Below, in pieces: positions 22,978 through 32,875 of a stretch of DNA of 55,011 bases. The stretch is from Gemmiger sp. An194 (GTDB lineage Bacteria > Bacillota > Clostridia > Oscillospirales > Ruminococcaceae), in NCBI RefSeq assembly GCF_002160145.1, contig NZ_NFKA01000022.1, forward strand, positions 1 to 55,011, in the 5' to 3' direction. The stretch's first letter is position 1, and every line of letters starts with the position of its first letter. The translations under genes were made by a program, and so were the position numbers. The notes below the pieces were generated by a model. The model had not been told where the DNA came from and ran no database searches. It saw only the letters and a list, made by a program, of their open reading frames with translations.

Positions 22978-24474
22978 ATGGAGCTGAGCCCGGCCGCGAT
23001 CCGGCAGGCGGAGGCGGAGTTTTGCCGGGAAAACCCGGTGTATTTTGTGGAGACCTACTGCCACATTGAGGACAAGGACGCGGCGGAGCTGATCGTTCCC
23101 TTCCGCCTTTGGGACGGCCAGCGCCGCGCCCTGGAGGAATTCAGCCGCTACCGGCTGAACGTGGTGCTGAAGGCCCGCCAGCTGGGCTTCACCTGGCTGG
23201 CCCTCTGCGAGGGGGCCCGGCTGGTGGTTCTGAGCGCGGGGCGCACGGTGGTGGGCCTTTCCCGCTCGGAGGACGAGGCCAAGGAGCTGGTGCGCCGGCT
23301 GGGCGTGATCCTGCGCTACATGCCCGAGTTCGTGGCCGAGGAGGGCCATGTGCCCCCCGGCTGGGATGGGCCGGTGTTTGCCGTGACGGCGCTGAGCCTG
23401 ACCGTGCATTTTCCGGACCGGCCGGAGAGCGTGTTCAAGGCCTTCCCTTCCAGCCCGGCGGTGGGCCGCTCCTTCACCGCCGACCTGATCATCATTGACG
23501 AATGGGCCTTCCAGCAGTTTGCGCAGGAGATCTGGCAGTCTGCTTTCCCGGTTGTGAACCGGCCCACCGGCGGCCGGGTGATCGGGCTTTCCACCATCAA
23601 GCGGGGAACCCTGTTCGAGGAGATCTTCACCAACCCCGACAACGGCTTCCACAAGATCTTTCTGCCCTGGAGCGCGGACCCGCGCCGGGACCAGCAGTGG
23701 TACCGGAACACGCTGGGCGCGCTGGGTGAGGACAAGACCCTGGAGGAATACCCCGCCACGGTGGAGGAGGCCCTGACCGTTCCCGGCGGCGCCTACTTCC
23801 CCGAAGTGAAGGCCAAGACCCACCGGCGCACCCAGCCGCTTTTGCAGGCGGGGCGGCGGTATGTTTCGCTGGACTATGGGCTGGACATGCTGAGCGTGCA
23901 TTGGATTGACGTGGATCAGAGCGGCCACGCGGTGGTGTACCGGGAATACGACGAGCCGAACCAGACCATCGGCCAGGCAGCGGCGGCAATCCTTCGGATG
24001 AGCGCGGGCGAGGACATTGAACTGTTCCTTGCGCCGCCCGACCTTTGGAGCCGCAGCCAGGAAAGCGGGCGCAGCCGGGCGGATCTGTTCCGGGAAAACG
24101 GACTGAGCCTGACCAAAAGCAGCCGGGATTTTGCGGCCGGGTGCGCTGCCATGAAGCAATGGCTGGCAGCCGACCCGGCCACCGGGACCCCCTGGATGCA
24201 GTTCATGGACTGCCCCACCCTGATGCAGCATCTGCAGAAGATCCAGAAGGACGAGAAAAACCCGGATGTGTATGCCAAGACCCCCCACAACCTGACCCAT
24301 GCCCCGGACAGCCTGCGGTATTTCTGCGTATGGTGGCCGCTGCCCGCAAAGCAGACGGACAAACCCCGGCGGGCTATCTGGGAGGCGGACCTTTACGAGG
24401 ATTACGACAATGCGGACAGTGCCGGAAAGGCGTATCTGATCCAGAAATACGGCGATCCGTTCTGCGGGAGGTGA
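22978..24474 (+). CDS. Terminase large subunit (TerL)
   Basis: A 498-residue DNA-packaging motor. The ATPase domain has a Walker A variant KARQLGFT (residues 65-72) and Walker B LIIIDEWAF with D174-E175. The C-terminal RNase H-like nuclease starts at VSLDYGLDM (about residue 298) with its first metal aspartate. The enzyme cuts concatemeric DNA and pumps it into the prohead through the portal. ATG at 22978 follows AAAGGAGGAGACGG. It begins a compact late run; the next gene starts 7 bases after its stop. Confidence 0.93.
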   Translation: MELSPAAIRQAEAEFCRENPVYFVETYCHIEDKDAAELIVPFRLWDGQRRALEEFSRYRLNVVLKARQLGFTWLALCEGARLVVLSAGRTVVGLSRSEDEAKELVRRLGVILRYMPEFVAEEGHVPPGWDGPVFAVTALSLTVHFPDRPESVFKAFPSSPAVGRSFTADLIIIDEWAFQQFAQEIWQSAFPVVNRPTGGRVIGLSTIKRGTLFEEIFTNPDNGFHKIFLPWSADPRRDQQWYRNTLGALGEDKTLEEYPATVEEALTVPGGAYFPEVKAKTHRRTQPLLQAGRRYVSLDYGLDMLSVHWIDVDQSGHAVVYREYDEPNQTIGQAAAAILRMSAGEDIELFLAPPDLWSRSQESGRSRADLFRENGLSLTKSSRDFAAGCAAMKQWLAADPATGTPWMQFMDCPTLMQHLQKIQKDEKNPDVYAKTPHNLTHAPDSLRYFCVWWPLPAKQTDKPRRAIWEADLYEDYDNADSAGKAYLIQKYGDPFCGR

Positions 24475-24481
24475 AGAGAAG

Positions 24482-24664
24482 ATGCGCTGCCCCCAGTGCG
24501 GCATTGAGATGATGGTGACACAGCGCACCGGCACCAGCCTGAAGCTGGCCTGCCGGAACCCGCAGTGCCCCAATTACACTGCGCCGGGAGAGGCCCGGCG
24601 GGTGGTGGCGGAGCTTCGGGTAACGCCCGAATCCGCCCACGAACCCCAGCAGCAAGGGAGGTGA
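24482..24664 (+). CDS. Small zinc-ribbon protein
   Basis: A 60-residue protein with MRCPQCGIEM and CRNPQCPNY, a CxxC...CxxxxC zinc-ribbon pattern, followed by a short polar tail. Its function in the phage is unknown. AGGTGAAGAG lies upstream of ATG at 24482. It sits between the large terminase and scaffold genes. Confidence 0.7.
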   Translation: MRCPQCGIEMMVTQRTGTSLKLACRNPQCPNYTAPGEARRVVAELRVTPESAHEPQQQGR

Positions 24665-24669
24665 AACAG

Positions 24670-24786
24670 ATGAAGCTGAATGTGAACGGCAAGAGCGGCC
24701 AGATGGTGAAGGCCGGCAAGACCTCGCCCGGCAAAAAGCCCGTGGTGAGCAAGGGCGGCGACCTGCGGGCCAAGGGCAGCAAGTGA
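24670..24786 (+). CDS. Very small basic prophage protein
   Basis: 38 residues, Lys- and Gly-rich (MKLNVNGKSGQMVKAGKTSP and ending DLRAKGSK). CAAGGGAGGTG precedes the ATG at 24670. Such basic peptides are common upstream of scaffold genes in Firmicute phages; the role is unknown. Confidence 0.6.
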   Translation: MKLNVNGKSGQMVKAGKTSPGKKPVVSKGGDLRAKGSK

Positions 24787-24792
24787 GGCCCG

Positions 24793-24839
24793 GCAGAGCG
24801 GCCGGATGAGCGGGCATTTTGCCGGACCGGCCGCTCTGC
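24793..24839 (+). repeat. 13-bp GC-rich hairpin before the scaffold gene
   Basis: GCAGAGCGGCCGG (24793-24805) pairs perfectly with CCGGCCGCTCTGC (24827-24839). It is followed by TTTGAA, so it is at most a weak terminator or a processing site within the late transcript. Confidence 0.6.
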
Positions 24840-24923
24840 TTTGAACCGCGTTTTTCACTCTTTGAATGTTTTTCCCCGAATGTTTAGCCGGGCAGCGGCG
24901 TGGTAGCTGCCAGGAGGTTTTTT

Positions 24924-25850
24924 ATGGAACTGGAACACAATGGCGGCGCAATGGGCCAGCAGCCCGGGCAGGAAGGAGCCGCCCCTGCCGCGAGGAGTCT
25001 GGAAGAGGTGTTTTCCGAGAGCGAGACTTCCGGCGCAGCGACCCGGACGGAGAACGACCCCGAACAGGAACAGCAGGAACAGGAGAACCGCAGTGAGGAG
25101 ACTGACAGCAGGCCGGACGGCCAAAGCAGCCGGAGCGGACTGACCCAGGATCAGATCTGGGCGATCTCCCGGCGGAAGGCGGAGGCACAGGCCAGAGAGC
25201 GAACCGACCGGATGTTTGCCCAGCGGTTCGGCCACCTGACCAACCCCGTAACCGGCAAGCCCATTCAGACGGCGGAGGATTACTTTGCCGCGCTGGACGC
25301 GCAGGAGCAGCTGCGCCGGGAGCAGGCCGTTCGCCAGGCAGCCAGCGGCATGGAGCCCGAACAGGCCCGACAGCTGATGGACGCCCTGCAGAACGACCCG
25401 GCCCGCCGACGGCTGGAGGAAGAGAACCAGCAGCTGCAGACCCGGGTGCACCAGATGCAGCGCCAGCAGGATCTGGCGCGGGGCGAGCAGCTGCTTGCTG
25501 AGCGCATGGCACAGATCAGCCGGCTGGACCCGGAGATGAAGAGCCTGGAGGACATTCGCCGCCAGCCGGAATTTGCCGAATTCGACCGGCTGGTGCGCGG
25601 CGGCTACGATCTGGTGGACGCATACAAGCTGGCGTTTTTCCAGCGGCTGCAGGACCGGCAGGCCAGCGGCGCCAAGCAGGCAGCCATCAACGCGGCCCGG
25701 GGCAAGCAGCATCTGGCCCCGGTGGGCGGCAAGGCCGGTGCGGAGGACGGACTGACCGAGGAGATCATTGCGGAATACCGCAGATTCAACCCCAAATGGA
25801 CCCGGGAGGATATTTCCCGCTTCCACAAAAATTACAGCAAAGGAGAGTAA
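24924..25850 (+). CDS. Putative capsid scaffolding protein
   Basis: A 308-residue, highly charged protein rich in Gln, Glu and Arg. The N-terminal 70 residues are low complexity (NDPEQEQQEQENRSEETDS), and the middle (about 130-205) is a long coiled coil (ARRRLEEENQQLQTRVHQMQ). The end is RFNPKWTREDISRFHKNYSK, a basic C-terminal helix as in scaffolds that bind the capsid protein. The call rests on composition and on its position before the decoration and capsid genes. CAGGAGG precedes ATG at 24924. Confidence 0.75.
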   Translation: MELEHNGGAMGQQPGQEGAAPAARSLEEVFSESETSGAATRTENDPEQEQQEQENRSEETDSRPDGQSSRSGLTQDQIWAISRRKAEAQARERTDRMFAQRFGHLTNPVTGKPIQTAEDYFAALDAQEQLRREQAVRQAASGMEPEQARQLMDALQNDPARRRLEEENQQLQTRVHQMQRQQDLARGEQLLAERMAQISRLDPEMKSLEDIRRQPEFAEFDRLVRGGYDLVDAYKLAFFQRLQDRQASGAKQAAINAARGKQHLAPVGGKAGAEDGLTEEIIAEYRRFNPKWTREDISRFHKNYSKGE

Positions 25851-25854
25851 GCGT

Positions 25855-26250
25855 ATGTTTTCTGTTTACAAGCGGGCCATCGGTGATGTGGAGCCCTTTG
25901 AATTTCTGCCCGGCGCGGAAGGCCTTGCCCTGGGCAGCGCCGCCAAGCTGGCCAGCGGCCAGCTGGCCAAGTGCGAAGCCGCCGACACGGCGGAATACAT
26001 CGTGCAGGGGCCGAAGCGGGAGGACGGCTGCTATCCGGTGATCCGGGTGCTGCCCGCCACCATTTTTGAGACCCGGGCCGAGGCCCAGATTGACGCAACC
26101 AAGGTGGGCACCGACGTGCAGCTGAACACCACCGCGGACGGCGTGACCGCCACCGGCGGCGGCAGCTTTGTTGTGACCGAGACCGACGAAGCGGCCAGCG
26201 GCGGCATCGTGCGCGGCTACTTCCGGGCGGCGGCCGGTGCGGGCGGCTGA
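25855..26250 (+). CDS. Putative capsid decoration / head fibre protein
   Basis: A 131-residue strand-rich protein ending in AAAGAGG, lying between scaffold and major capsid genes. It has MFSVYKRAIGDVEPFEFLPG at the start and a beta-rich middle. The position and size match phage proteins that sit on the capsid surface. AAAGGAGAG lies upstream of ATG at 25855, four bases after the scaffold stop. Confidence 0.6.
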   Translation: MFSVYKRAIGDVEPFEFLPGAEGLALGSAAKLASGQLAKCEAADTAEYIVQGPKREDGCYPVIRVLPATIFETRAEAQIDATKVGTDVQLNTTADGVTATGGGSFVVTETDEAASGGIVRGYFRAAAGAGG

Positions 26251-26286
26251 ACCCGCAGACAGTGACGAAAAGGAGGACAGCAGGAT

Positions 26287-27291
26287 ATGAGCATTATTTT
26301 TTCCGAGGGCTCCGGCGTGGCGAACAGCATCTTCGGCAAAAGCCAGGAACCCATTAAGGCCCTGATCGAGAGCGGTGTGGAGGCCTTCCAGGAATTCAGC
26401 GCCGTGGACAAGATCTTCAGCATGGACACCACCAAGAACTACGCCGAGAAGTACACCAGCGAGACCAGCATGGGCGACTTTGCCGACGTGGGCGAGAACG
26501 GTGCCTACCCCAAGACCAGCATCCAGGAGGGCTATTCCAAGGTGGTGGAGCCCACCACCTGGAAGTCCAGCTTTGAGGTGACCCAGGAGATGATGGAGGA
26601 TGCCAAGATCGGCAAGATCCGCAGCCGGGCCAACATCTTCACCCAGAGCTACAACCGCACCCGGGAGAAGTTCGCCGCGGCTCTGCTGGCGGGCGGCACC
26701 GGCAAGACGGTGAAGTTCAACCAGAAAACCTACAGCACTGCCAGCGCGGATAACGTGGCCCTGTTTTCCAAGGACCACCCCAGCATCACCAAAAACACCG
26801 GCAACCAGTCCAACCTGTTCAAGGCCGCCTTTTCGGCGGAGATCCTGGACGAGGTGCAGGAGAAGATGCAGATGTTCACCGACGACAACGGCAACCTGCT
26901 GAACGTGGCCCCGGACACCATCGTGATCCCCAACGTGGGCAGCCTGAAGCGGAAGGTGTTCGCCGCCATCGGCAGCGATCTGGACCCGGACAGCAACAAC
27001 AACGCGGTGAACTTCCAGGTGGGGCTGTGGAACGTGATCGTTTGGCCTTACCTGCCCCAGAAGCTGGCCGGCGGCGAGTATTTCTTTTTGCTGGACTCGA
27101 AATTCAAGGACAGCTACGAGTGCCTGCCCTGGCTGGATCGCCTGCCCCTGACCGTGCGCAGCGACATTGACCCCAACACCGACGCCAACGTGTTCAAGGG
27201 CCGCGCCCGCTTTGGCGCGGGCTTCAACAACTGGCGCTGCATTGCACTGTGCGGCGCGCAGATGAGCAGCGGCACCCAGCTGGGCGAGTAA
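26287..27291 (+). CDS. Major capsid protein
   Basis: A 334-residue HK97-fold-like capsid protein. Visible features are the E-loop-like region (FADVGENGAYPKTSIQEGYS), the helix EEVTQE-like segment KSSFEVTQEMMEDAKIG and the C-terminal strands ending CIALCGAQMSSGTQLGE. There is no N-terminal protease-processed delta domain; the separate scaffold replaces it. AAAGGAGGAC precedes ATG at 26287. A hairpin follows the gene, which may help to give it a high mRNA level. It lies upstream of the portal gene, the reverse of the usual order. Confidence 0.85.
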   Translation: MSIIFSEGSGVANSIFGKSQEPIKALIESGVEAFQEFSAVDKIFSMDTTKNYAEKYTSETSMGDFADVGENGAYPKTSIQEGYSKVVEPTTWKSSFEVTQEMMEDAKIGKIRSRANIFTQSYNRTREKFAAALLAGGTGKTVKFNQKTYSTASADNVALFSKDHPSITKNTGNQSNLFKAAFSAEILDEVQEKMQMFTDDNGNLLNVAPDTIVIPNVGSLKRKVFAAIGSDLDPDSNNNAVNFQVGLWNVIVWPYLPQKLAGGEYFFLLDSKFKDSYECLPWLDRLPLTVRSDIDPNTDANVFKGRARFGAGFNNWRCIALCGAQMSSGTQLGE

Positions 27292-27300
27292 GCGGACCGG

Positions 27301-27332
27301 ACCGCACCGCCGGTTTTGTGCCGGCGGTGCGG
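27301..27332 (+). terminator. Partial terminator or hairpin after the capsid gene
   Basis: ACCGCACCGCCGG and CCGGCGGTGCGG form a stem with a TTTTGT loop. There is only TTC after it. It may attenuate downstream transcription or protect the capsid mRNA. Confidence 0.55.
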
Positions 27333-27357
27333 CCTTCATGCAAAGACAGGAGGGCCT

Positions 27358-29301
27358 ATGAAGGAAGGATTTTTGAGGCGCGCAAAGCTTATGCAGCCCC
27401 AGGGCTCTGCAGCAAAGCGTGCGAAATGGCAGGCCCGGCTGGACTACGCAAAGCGCAGCTACGACCCGCTGCGCCAGAAGATGGACCGGCGGCAGGCCTA
27501 CTACACCGGCGACCATTCCATCCCCGCGGCCTCCGGCGCAAGCAAGGCCAAGGACGCCACCAACGTGCGCAACATCGTGTATGAGCTGATCGAGAGCCAG
27601 GTGGACAGCACCGTGCCCCAGCCCCGGGTGACTGCCATCCACCCGGAGGACAAGGAGCTGGCCCGCAAGATCGAGGCGCTGCTGCTCAACCAGATCCGGC
27701 TGCTGAATTTCAAGGAGCTGAACGATCTGCAGGAGCGCACGGTGCCCATTCAGGGCGGCGACTACTGGCAGGTGGAGTGGGACCCGAATGCGGGCTTCCA
27801 CTGCACGCTGGGCGATCTGAGTGTGTGCGAGCGCCATCCCAAGCAGGTGATCCCCCAGCCGGGCGTGTACGACGTGGAGAAGATGGAGTACATCTTCGTG
27901 CTGGTGAGCCAGAGCCGGGAATATCTGGAACGGCGGTACGGGGTGAAGATCGAAGAGGAAAGCGAGAGCGATGTGAGCGCCCGCACCGCTGATGGCGAAT
28001 ACGTGGAAGGGCTTGTGACCCAGAACATTGTTTACTTCCGCAACCGGGAGGGAGGGATCGGACTGTTCAGCTGGGTGGGCGACCAAACCCTGGAGGATCT
28101 GGAGGACTATCAGGCCCGGCGGGGCGAGGTGTGCTGCGAGTGCGGGACCCGGCGCACCGCCGACGCATGCCCGGTGTGCGGCTCGAAAAAATTCCGGCAG
28201 GCCCCACTGGAGGCTCAGGAGCTGGAGCGGGACATCACCCTGGCGGACGGCACCCTTGTCCCCGCCTTTGAGCCGGGAGAACCGGAACCGGTGAAAAACC
28301 CGGACGGCAGCATCCAGACCGATCTTCTGACCGGCGAACCCATCTGGCAGGAGGGGCCCCCGGTGCGCACCACCATCCCCTACTACAAGCCGAACGCGTT
28401 TCCCCTGGTGCTGCGGCGCAACGTGCGGCTGTTCGGCCAGCTTCTGGGCTCCAGCGATGTGGATGTGATCGAGGATCAGCAGATCGCCGTTTCCAAGTTC
28501 GGCACCAAGATCGAGGAAAAGCTGCTGAAGGGCGGCAGCTATGTGACCCTGCCCGAAGGGGTGAACGTGGAGACCACCGACCGGGAGCTGAAGGTGTTGC
28601 GGATGCGCAACCCGGCGGACAAGAGCATGATCGGCGTGGTCAACGTGCAGGTGGACACCAGCCGGGACCAGAACATGCTGGAGACAAACTACGCCTGGGC
28701 CAAAAGCACCCTGGGCATCACCGATGCCTTCCAGGGCAAATACGATGCCTCGGCCACCAGCGGAACCGCCAAGCAGTTCTCGGCCAACCAGTCGGCGGGG
28801 CGCCTGCAGTCCAAACGGGAGATGAAAAACCAGGCCTACGCGAAACTTTACAAGCTGATGTTCCAGTTCATGCTGGCCTATGCGGATGAGCCTTATCCCC
28901 TGACCTACCAGCAGCCGGACGGGCAGCAGCAGTTCACCCATTTTGACCGGTACGACTTTTTGAAGCGGGACGCGGCCGGCGAGTTTTACTGGTGCGATGA
29001 GTTCATCTTTGAGGTGGACCCGGCCTCCAACCTGGCCAGCAACCGGGAGACCCTGTGGAGCATGATCGACGTGAAGTATCAGGCGGGCGCCTTTGGCCCG
29101 ATCAACGAGCTGCAGAGCCAGTATCGGCTGTGGACCCTGCTGGCCGAGACCGGTTACCCCCACGCGGAGGCCATGAAGGCGAGCATCAAGCAGGAGATCG
29201 ACGAGCAGAAGGCCGCCGCTTTGCAGGCTGCGGGGGCGCAGCCCGGCCTGACCGGCCAGGCTGCCGCGGCGGATACCGGACATCTGGAGGGCGGCTTATG
29301 A
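27358..29301 (+). CDS. Portal protein with an inserted zinc ribbon
   Basis: A 647-residue portal, the dodecameric ring at the capsid vertex through which DNA passes. The N-terminal helices (YAKRSYDPLRQKMDRRQAYYTGD) and the core helix (YAWAKSTLGITDAF, then QKKREMKNQ-like SKREMKNQAYAKLYKLMFQF) fit the phage portal pattern. Four cysteines (C259, C262, C271, C274; CxxCG...CPVCG) form an inserted zinc ribbon not usual in portals. GGAGGGCC precedes ATG at 27358. The stop overlaps the next start as ATGA. Length is near that of podovirus and large siphovirus portals. Confidence 0.85.
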   Translation: MKEGFLRRAKLMQPQGSAAKRAKWQARLDYAKRSYDPLRQKMDRRQAYYTGDHSIPAASGASKAKDATNVRNIVYELIESQVDSTVPQPRVTAIHPEDKELARKIEALLLNQIRLLNFKELNDLQERTVPIQGGDYWQVEWDPNAGFHCTLGDLSVCERHPKQVIPQPGVYDVEKMEYIFVLVSQSREYLERRYGVKIEEESESDVSARTADGEYVEGLVTQNIVYFRNREGGIGLFSWVGDQTLEDLEDYQARRGEVCCECGTRRTADACPVCGSKKFRQAPLEAQELERDITLADGTLVPAFEPGEPEPVKNPDGSIQTDLLTGEPIWQEGPPVRTTIPYYKPNAFPLVLRRNVRLFGQLLGSSDVDVIEDQQIAVSKFGTKIEEKLLKGGSYVTLPEGVNVETTDRELKVLRMRNPADKSMIGVVNVQVDTSRDQNMLETNYAWAKSTLGITDAFQGKYDASATSGTAKQFSANQSAGRLQSKREMKNQAYAKLYKLMFQFMLAYADEPYPLTYQQPDGQQQFTHFDRYDFLKRDAAGEFYWCDEFIFEVDPASNLASNRETLWSMIDVKYQAGAFGPINELQSQYRLWTLLAETGYPHAEAMKASIKQEIDEQKAAALQAAGAQPGLTGQAAAADTGHLEGGL

Positions 29302-29903
29302 CCTGGAAAGACGTGAAGCTGGCGGTTTTGCAGAAGATGTTTTCGGCGGACGGGACCACCATCAATGAGAACGATGAGAGCGTGCGGGAGTACATGAATG
29401 CCATGCCGCAGGCGGCAAATGAGGGGCTTCAGCTGCTCTGCACCGCAGGCAAGGCGCTGCGAAAATGCTACGAGATCCCGGACAAGGACGCTGGGGTGAT
29501 GACCGTTGACCTTACCCGGGAGCTGACGGATTTTTACCGGGCAGACCGGCTGGAGGTATACGGCTTTGATGAGGCGGGCACCCCCTGCCCCGTGACCGGC
29601 GCACAGCTTGTGGGCGGACGGTTTTTAGTGCTGCCGGACGGGGTGCAGGGCAAGGTGCTGTTTTATTACGACGCATGGCCCCCTGCCATTACCCTGACCA
29701 CGCCGGACGATGAGGAGATCCCCCTTGACCCGGATGCCGCGGTGATTTTGCCGCTGTACATTGCCAGCCAGCTGTACAAGGACGATGACATTGCCATTGC
29801 CACGGTGTACCGGAACGAATTCGAGGTGGCCTTCGGGCTGCTGAAGCAGCCCTGCTCCGGCGTGACCTCGGACGAATTCACCAGCGTGAGCGGGTGGATC
29901 TGA
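29298..29903 (+). CDS. Putative head-tail connector (adaptor) protein
   Basis: A 201-residue protein with an N-terminal helical part (WKDVKLAVLQKMFSADGTT), a beta-rich middle and a final helix-rich segment (ILPLYIASQLYKDDDIAIA). This layout, plus its position straight after the portal with ATGA overlap, fits the gp6/gp15-type adaptor that extends the portal ring. No enzymatic motif is visible. Sequence identity to known families is not clear to me. Confidence 0.6.
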   Translation: MTWKDVKLAVLQKMFSADGTTINENDESVREYMNAMPQAANEGLQLLCTAGKALRKCYEIPDKDAGVMTVDLTRELTDFYRADRLEVYGFDEAGTPCPVTGAQLVGGRFLVLPDGVQGKVLFYYDAWPPAITLTTPDDEEIPLDPDAAVILPLYIASQLYKDDDIAIATVYRNEFEVAFGLLKQPCSGVTSDEFTSVSGWI

Positions 29904-29918
29904 CGGGAGGTGTGACGA

Positions 29919-31790
29919 TTGGCGACCTTTAAGGTGCCCAGCCAGGTGAGCCGCAGCGTGCTGACGGTGGACACCCTGCTGGGCGTGGACATGACCAACG
30001 ACCCCAGCAACGTGGACAAGGGCCAGAGCCCGAACGGACAGAACCTGATCCGGGATGTGCCCGGCAAGGTGCGCAAGTGCATGGGGTATGAAAAGCTGTT
30101 TATGCTGGAGGGTGCGATTCACGGCTACCACGGCTACGGGGAAAAGCCCGGCCTGCTGCATGCCGGAACGAAGCTGTATCGGGTGGACCTTGCCGGAGAT
30201 AGCGAGCCGGAGTTGGTGTACAGCGAGGCCGCCGACCGGCCCAGCCGCAGCTGGCAGCTGGCGGAGCGGTTATTTCTTGCAGATGGAAAGGCTTTGCTGG
30301 TTTACGACGGGAAGACGGTGAAGAAGGCCTCTGAAATTGCAAAAATCCCTTTGTTCACCATTGCGAAGGCTCCCGCCGGAGGCGGCAAGCAATATGAGCA
30401 GCTGAACCTGTTGCAGCCGAAATTTCAGGAGATGTTTCTGGGCACTGAGGACGCCAAGGAATACCACCTGAGCTTTTCCGGACTGGATTCTGCCGATGTG
30501 ACCGTGGAAGTGCTGAGCGCCCAGGGCGACTGGGTGAAGAAAAACGAGGGGGCTGATTTTTCGGTAAACCGGCAGACCGGCGTGGTGACCTTCACCACCG
30601 CTCCCGGGCAAAGCCCGGTGAGCGGACAGGACAATGTGCGGATCACCGCAGCGCGTACTGTGACCGGATACGCCGACCGGATCAACAAATGTGATATCGG
30701 CATTCTTTTCGGAGTAAATGGTGCGGCAGACCGGCTTTTTCTTTCCGGCAACCCGGACTACCCCAGCTATGACTGGTATTCCGGGCAGAATGACCCCACA
30801 TACTGGCCGGATACCGGGTACAGCACCCTGGGCAGCGGCGGCAGCGCGGTGATGGGGTACAGCATCATCAACAACTATCTGGCCGCCCACAAGGATGAGC
30901 GGGACACCGACCGGAACGTGGTAATCCGCCGCGGAGATCTGGTGGATAATCAGCCTGCCTTCCCCATCACCAATACGCTGCAGGGACCGGGCGCGGTAGC
31001 AAAGGGCAGCTTCTGCTACCTTTGCACCGAGCCGGTGTTTCTGACCTCACTGGGCATCTACGCCATTACCCCAAGTGACATCAGCGGTGAGCGGTACAGC
31101 CAGGATCGAAGCTACTATGTGAACGGCGCACTGACCCGGGAAAGCGGGCTGTCGAAGGCAGTGGCTGCGGTGTTCCGAGACCTTTACTGGCTGTGTGTGA
31201 ACGGGCACGCCTACATTCTGGACGGGCTGCAGAGCCTGGGGCAGGAACGGAGTGAACCCTATTCCACCCGGCAGTATGCCTGCTTTTACCGCACAAATCT
31301 TCCCGCCAGCGCAATCTGGGTGGAGAACGACCGGTTGTTCTTCGGGGACAGCACCGGATCGGTATACCGGTTTTTCGACGACCCCAAGGCACAGGAGAGC
31401 TACAACGACGACGGGCAGCCCATCCATGCGGTTTGGGAGACACCGGATTTTTCCGGCAAGCTGTTTTACAAGAACAAGACCTTCCGGTACCTTGCTTTGC
31501 AGCTGACCCCGGCCGTTGCCACCAGCGTGAAGCTTTATGCCCAGAAGCGGGGCATCTGGGGATTTTTGCGGGAGGAGGCCCGCAAGGCCCGCTACTTCAG
31601 CTACGCGGGGCTGATCTATTCAAAATTCACCTATTCCAACGACCAGACCACCAAGACGCTGCACACAAAGCTGCGCATCAAACGGGTGGACAAGGCCCGG
31701 TTCCGCTTTGAAAACGATCAGCGGAACGAACCCTTCGGCCTGATGGCCTACGCGCTGGAATACGTGGAAAACGGAAACTACAAGGGGTGA
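29919..31790 (+). CDS. Putative tail nozzle / tail tube hub protein (podovirus-like)
   Basis: A 623-residue protein dominated by repeated beta-strand blades: [40 protein letters not shown], then SIYAIT-type blades near 380 and [11 protein letters not shown]. This repetition resembles the beta-propeller nozzle proteins of podoviruses (T7 gp12-like), which plug and extend the short tail. Start is TTG at 29919 with GGGAGGTG 6 bases before it. It comes right after the connector gene and before the fibres, the expected position. No tape-measure gene follows, which supports a short tail. Confidence 0.55.
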   Translation: MATFKVPSQVSRSVLTVDTLLGVDMTNDPSNVDKGQSPNGQNLIRDVPGKVRKCMGYEKLFMLEGAIHGYHGYGEKPGLLHAGTKLYRVDLAGDSEPELVYSEAADRPSRSWQLAERLFLADGKALLVYDGKTVKKASEIAKIPLFTIAKAPAGGGKQYEQLNLLQPKFQEMFLGTEDAKEYHLSFSGLDSADVTVEVLSAQGDWVKKNEGADFSVNRQTGVVTFTTAPGQSPVSGQDNVRITAARTVTGYADRINKCDIGILFGVNGAADRLFLSGNPDYPSYDWYSGQNDPTYWPDTGYSTLGSGGSAVMGYSIINNYLAAHKDERDTDRNVVIRRGDLVDNQPAFPITNTLQGPGAVAKGSFCYLCTEPVFLTSLGIYAITPSDISGERYSQDRSYYVNGALTRESGLSKAVAAVFRDLYWLCVNGHAYILDGLQSLGQERSEPYSTRQYACFYRTNLPASAIWVENDRLFFGDSTGSVYRFFDDPKAQESYNDDGQPIHAVWETPDFSGKLFYKNKTFRYLALQLTPAVATSVKLYAQKRGIWGFLREEARKARYFSYAGLIYSKFTYSNDQTTKTLHTKLRIKRVDKARFRFENDQRNEPFGLMAYALEYVENGNYKG

Positions 31791-31794
31791 GAAA

Positions 31795-32862
31795 ATGGCA
31801 TTCAAACGGATCGAGGACAGCGACCTGAAGGGCAAGGGCAACGTGGGCCGCCCGGACACCCCCGGTGTGGATACCGCCGAAATGCAGCGCATTCTGGATG
31901 AGATCCCCCGGGAGATCATCGTGCCCGCCTTCAACGCGCTGGTGGATGCACTGAACAATGGCACCGGCGCGGACGGGATCACCGTGACCGTGCCCTCCGG
32001 CGTGCCGGCAGAGACTGCAAACAACCTGAACGCCGTGCTGGCTGCGCTGGGCGTAGAATTTCTCAAGCGGGTCATCAGCGACGACGTGAAAAAAATCCGG
32101 CTCAATTCCTTCGGAGAGCTGGAGGTGAGCACCGACGGCAGCAAGTTCACGGTGGCTTCCAGCCGAGGCCATGTGATCGAGGACGGTCTGGACAACACCT
32201 ACACCCAGCGGCGCAAGCTGCGCTTCAAGTTCACTCAGGTGGAGGATGACCCGGACAGCGACGCCACTGTGGTGTACGGCCTGATCGGACCGGAAGGCCC
32301 TCCCGGCCCCGGCGGCGTGGTGACAGACCTGGACCCCGGCCTGTTTGCCCTGACCGTGGACGAGGATGGCAACGTGTATTTGCAGCACAACGACGGCGAG
32401 CCCACGCCGCCCTTCTCCATCGACGGGGACAAGAACCTGATCTACACCGTATCGGATGAGGTGCAGATCAATCTGGGCAACATCCGCGGGCCGCAGGGTG
32501 TGCAGGGGACGCAGGGCATGAAGGGCGACACCGGTGCGCAGGGCCCACAGGGGCTTACTGGCCCGCAGGGCGAAACCGGCCCGCAGGGCAGCCCCGGACC
32601 ACAGGGTGAAAGGGGCGACCCGGGCGAGACCGGCCCCAAAGGTGACCCGGGCTTTTTCAAGATGGATGTGGATGAAAGCGGCAATCTTGCGGTCTACTAC
32701 GGCGCAGGCGAGCCCCCTCCCCTGTCCATCGAGGACGGCCATCTGGTCTACACCCTGCAGGACGGACAGAAGCTGGATCTGGGCAACGTGACCGGTCTGC
32801 GCGGGCCAACTCCGGCGCTGGAGCTGGAGGAGAACGGCGACCTGTATGTGCGGTACGAGTAA
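31795..32862 (+). CDS. Collagen-like tail fibre protein 1
   Basis: A 355-residue fibre. The N-terminal helical region (1-100) probably attaches to the tail, followed by strands and a short [11 protein letters not shown] Gly-X-Y collagen-like segment runs over about residues 232-283 ([20 protein letters not shown] and so on). Two related small modules flank it ([20 protein letters not shown] and [19 protein letters not shown]). The C terminus ([15 protein letters not shown]) recurs in fibre 2. Collagen-like repeats form trimeric shafts and often vary in length. ATG at 31795 lies four bases after the previous stop. Confidence 0.75.
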   Translation: MAFKRIEDSDLKGKGNVGRPDTPGVDTAEMQRILDEIPREIIVPAFNALVDALNNGTGADGITVTVPSGVPAETANNLNAVLAALGVEFLKRVISDDVKKIRLNSFGELEVSTDGSKFTVASSRGHVIEDGLDNTYTQRRKLRFKFTQVEDDPDSDATVVYGLIGPEGPPGPGGVVTDLDPGLFALTVDEDGNVYLQHNDGEPTPPFSIDGDKNLIYTVSDEVQINLGNIRGPQGVQGTQGMKGDTGAQGPQGLTGPQGETGPQGSPGPQGERGDPGETGPKGDPGFFKMDVDESGNLAVYYGAGEPPPLSIEDGHLVYTLQDGQKLDLGNVTGLRGPTPALELEENGDLYVRYE

Positions 32863-32875
32863 AGGAGGATGAAAG

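Noticed and set aside
25786-29283. A 1165-residue open frame on the minus strand across the scaffold, capsid and portal genes
   Set aside because: It is a shadow of GC-rich genes on the plus strand. Its sequence is rich in His, Gly, Leu and Val, with no domain, and it has no ribosome binding site.
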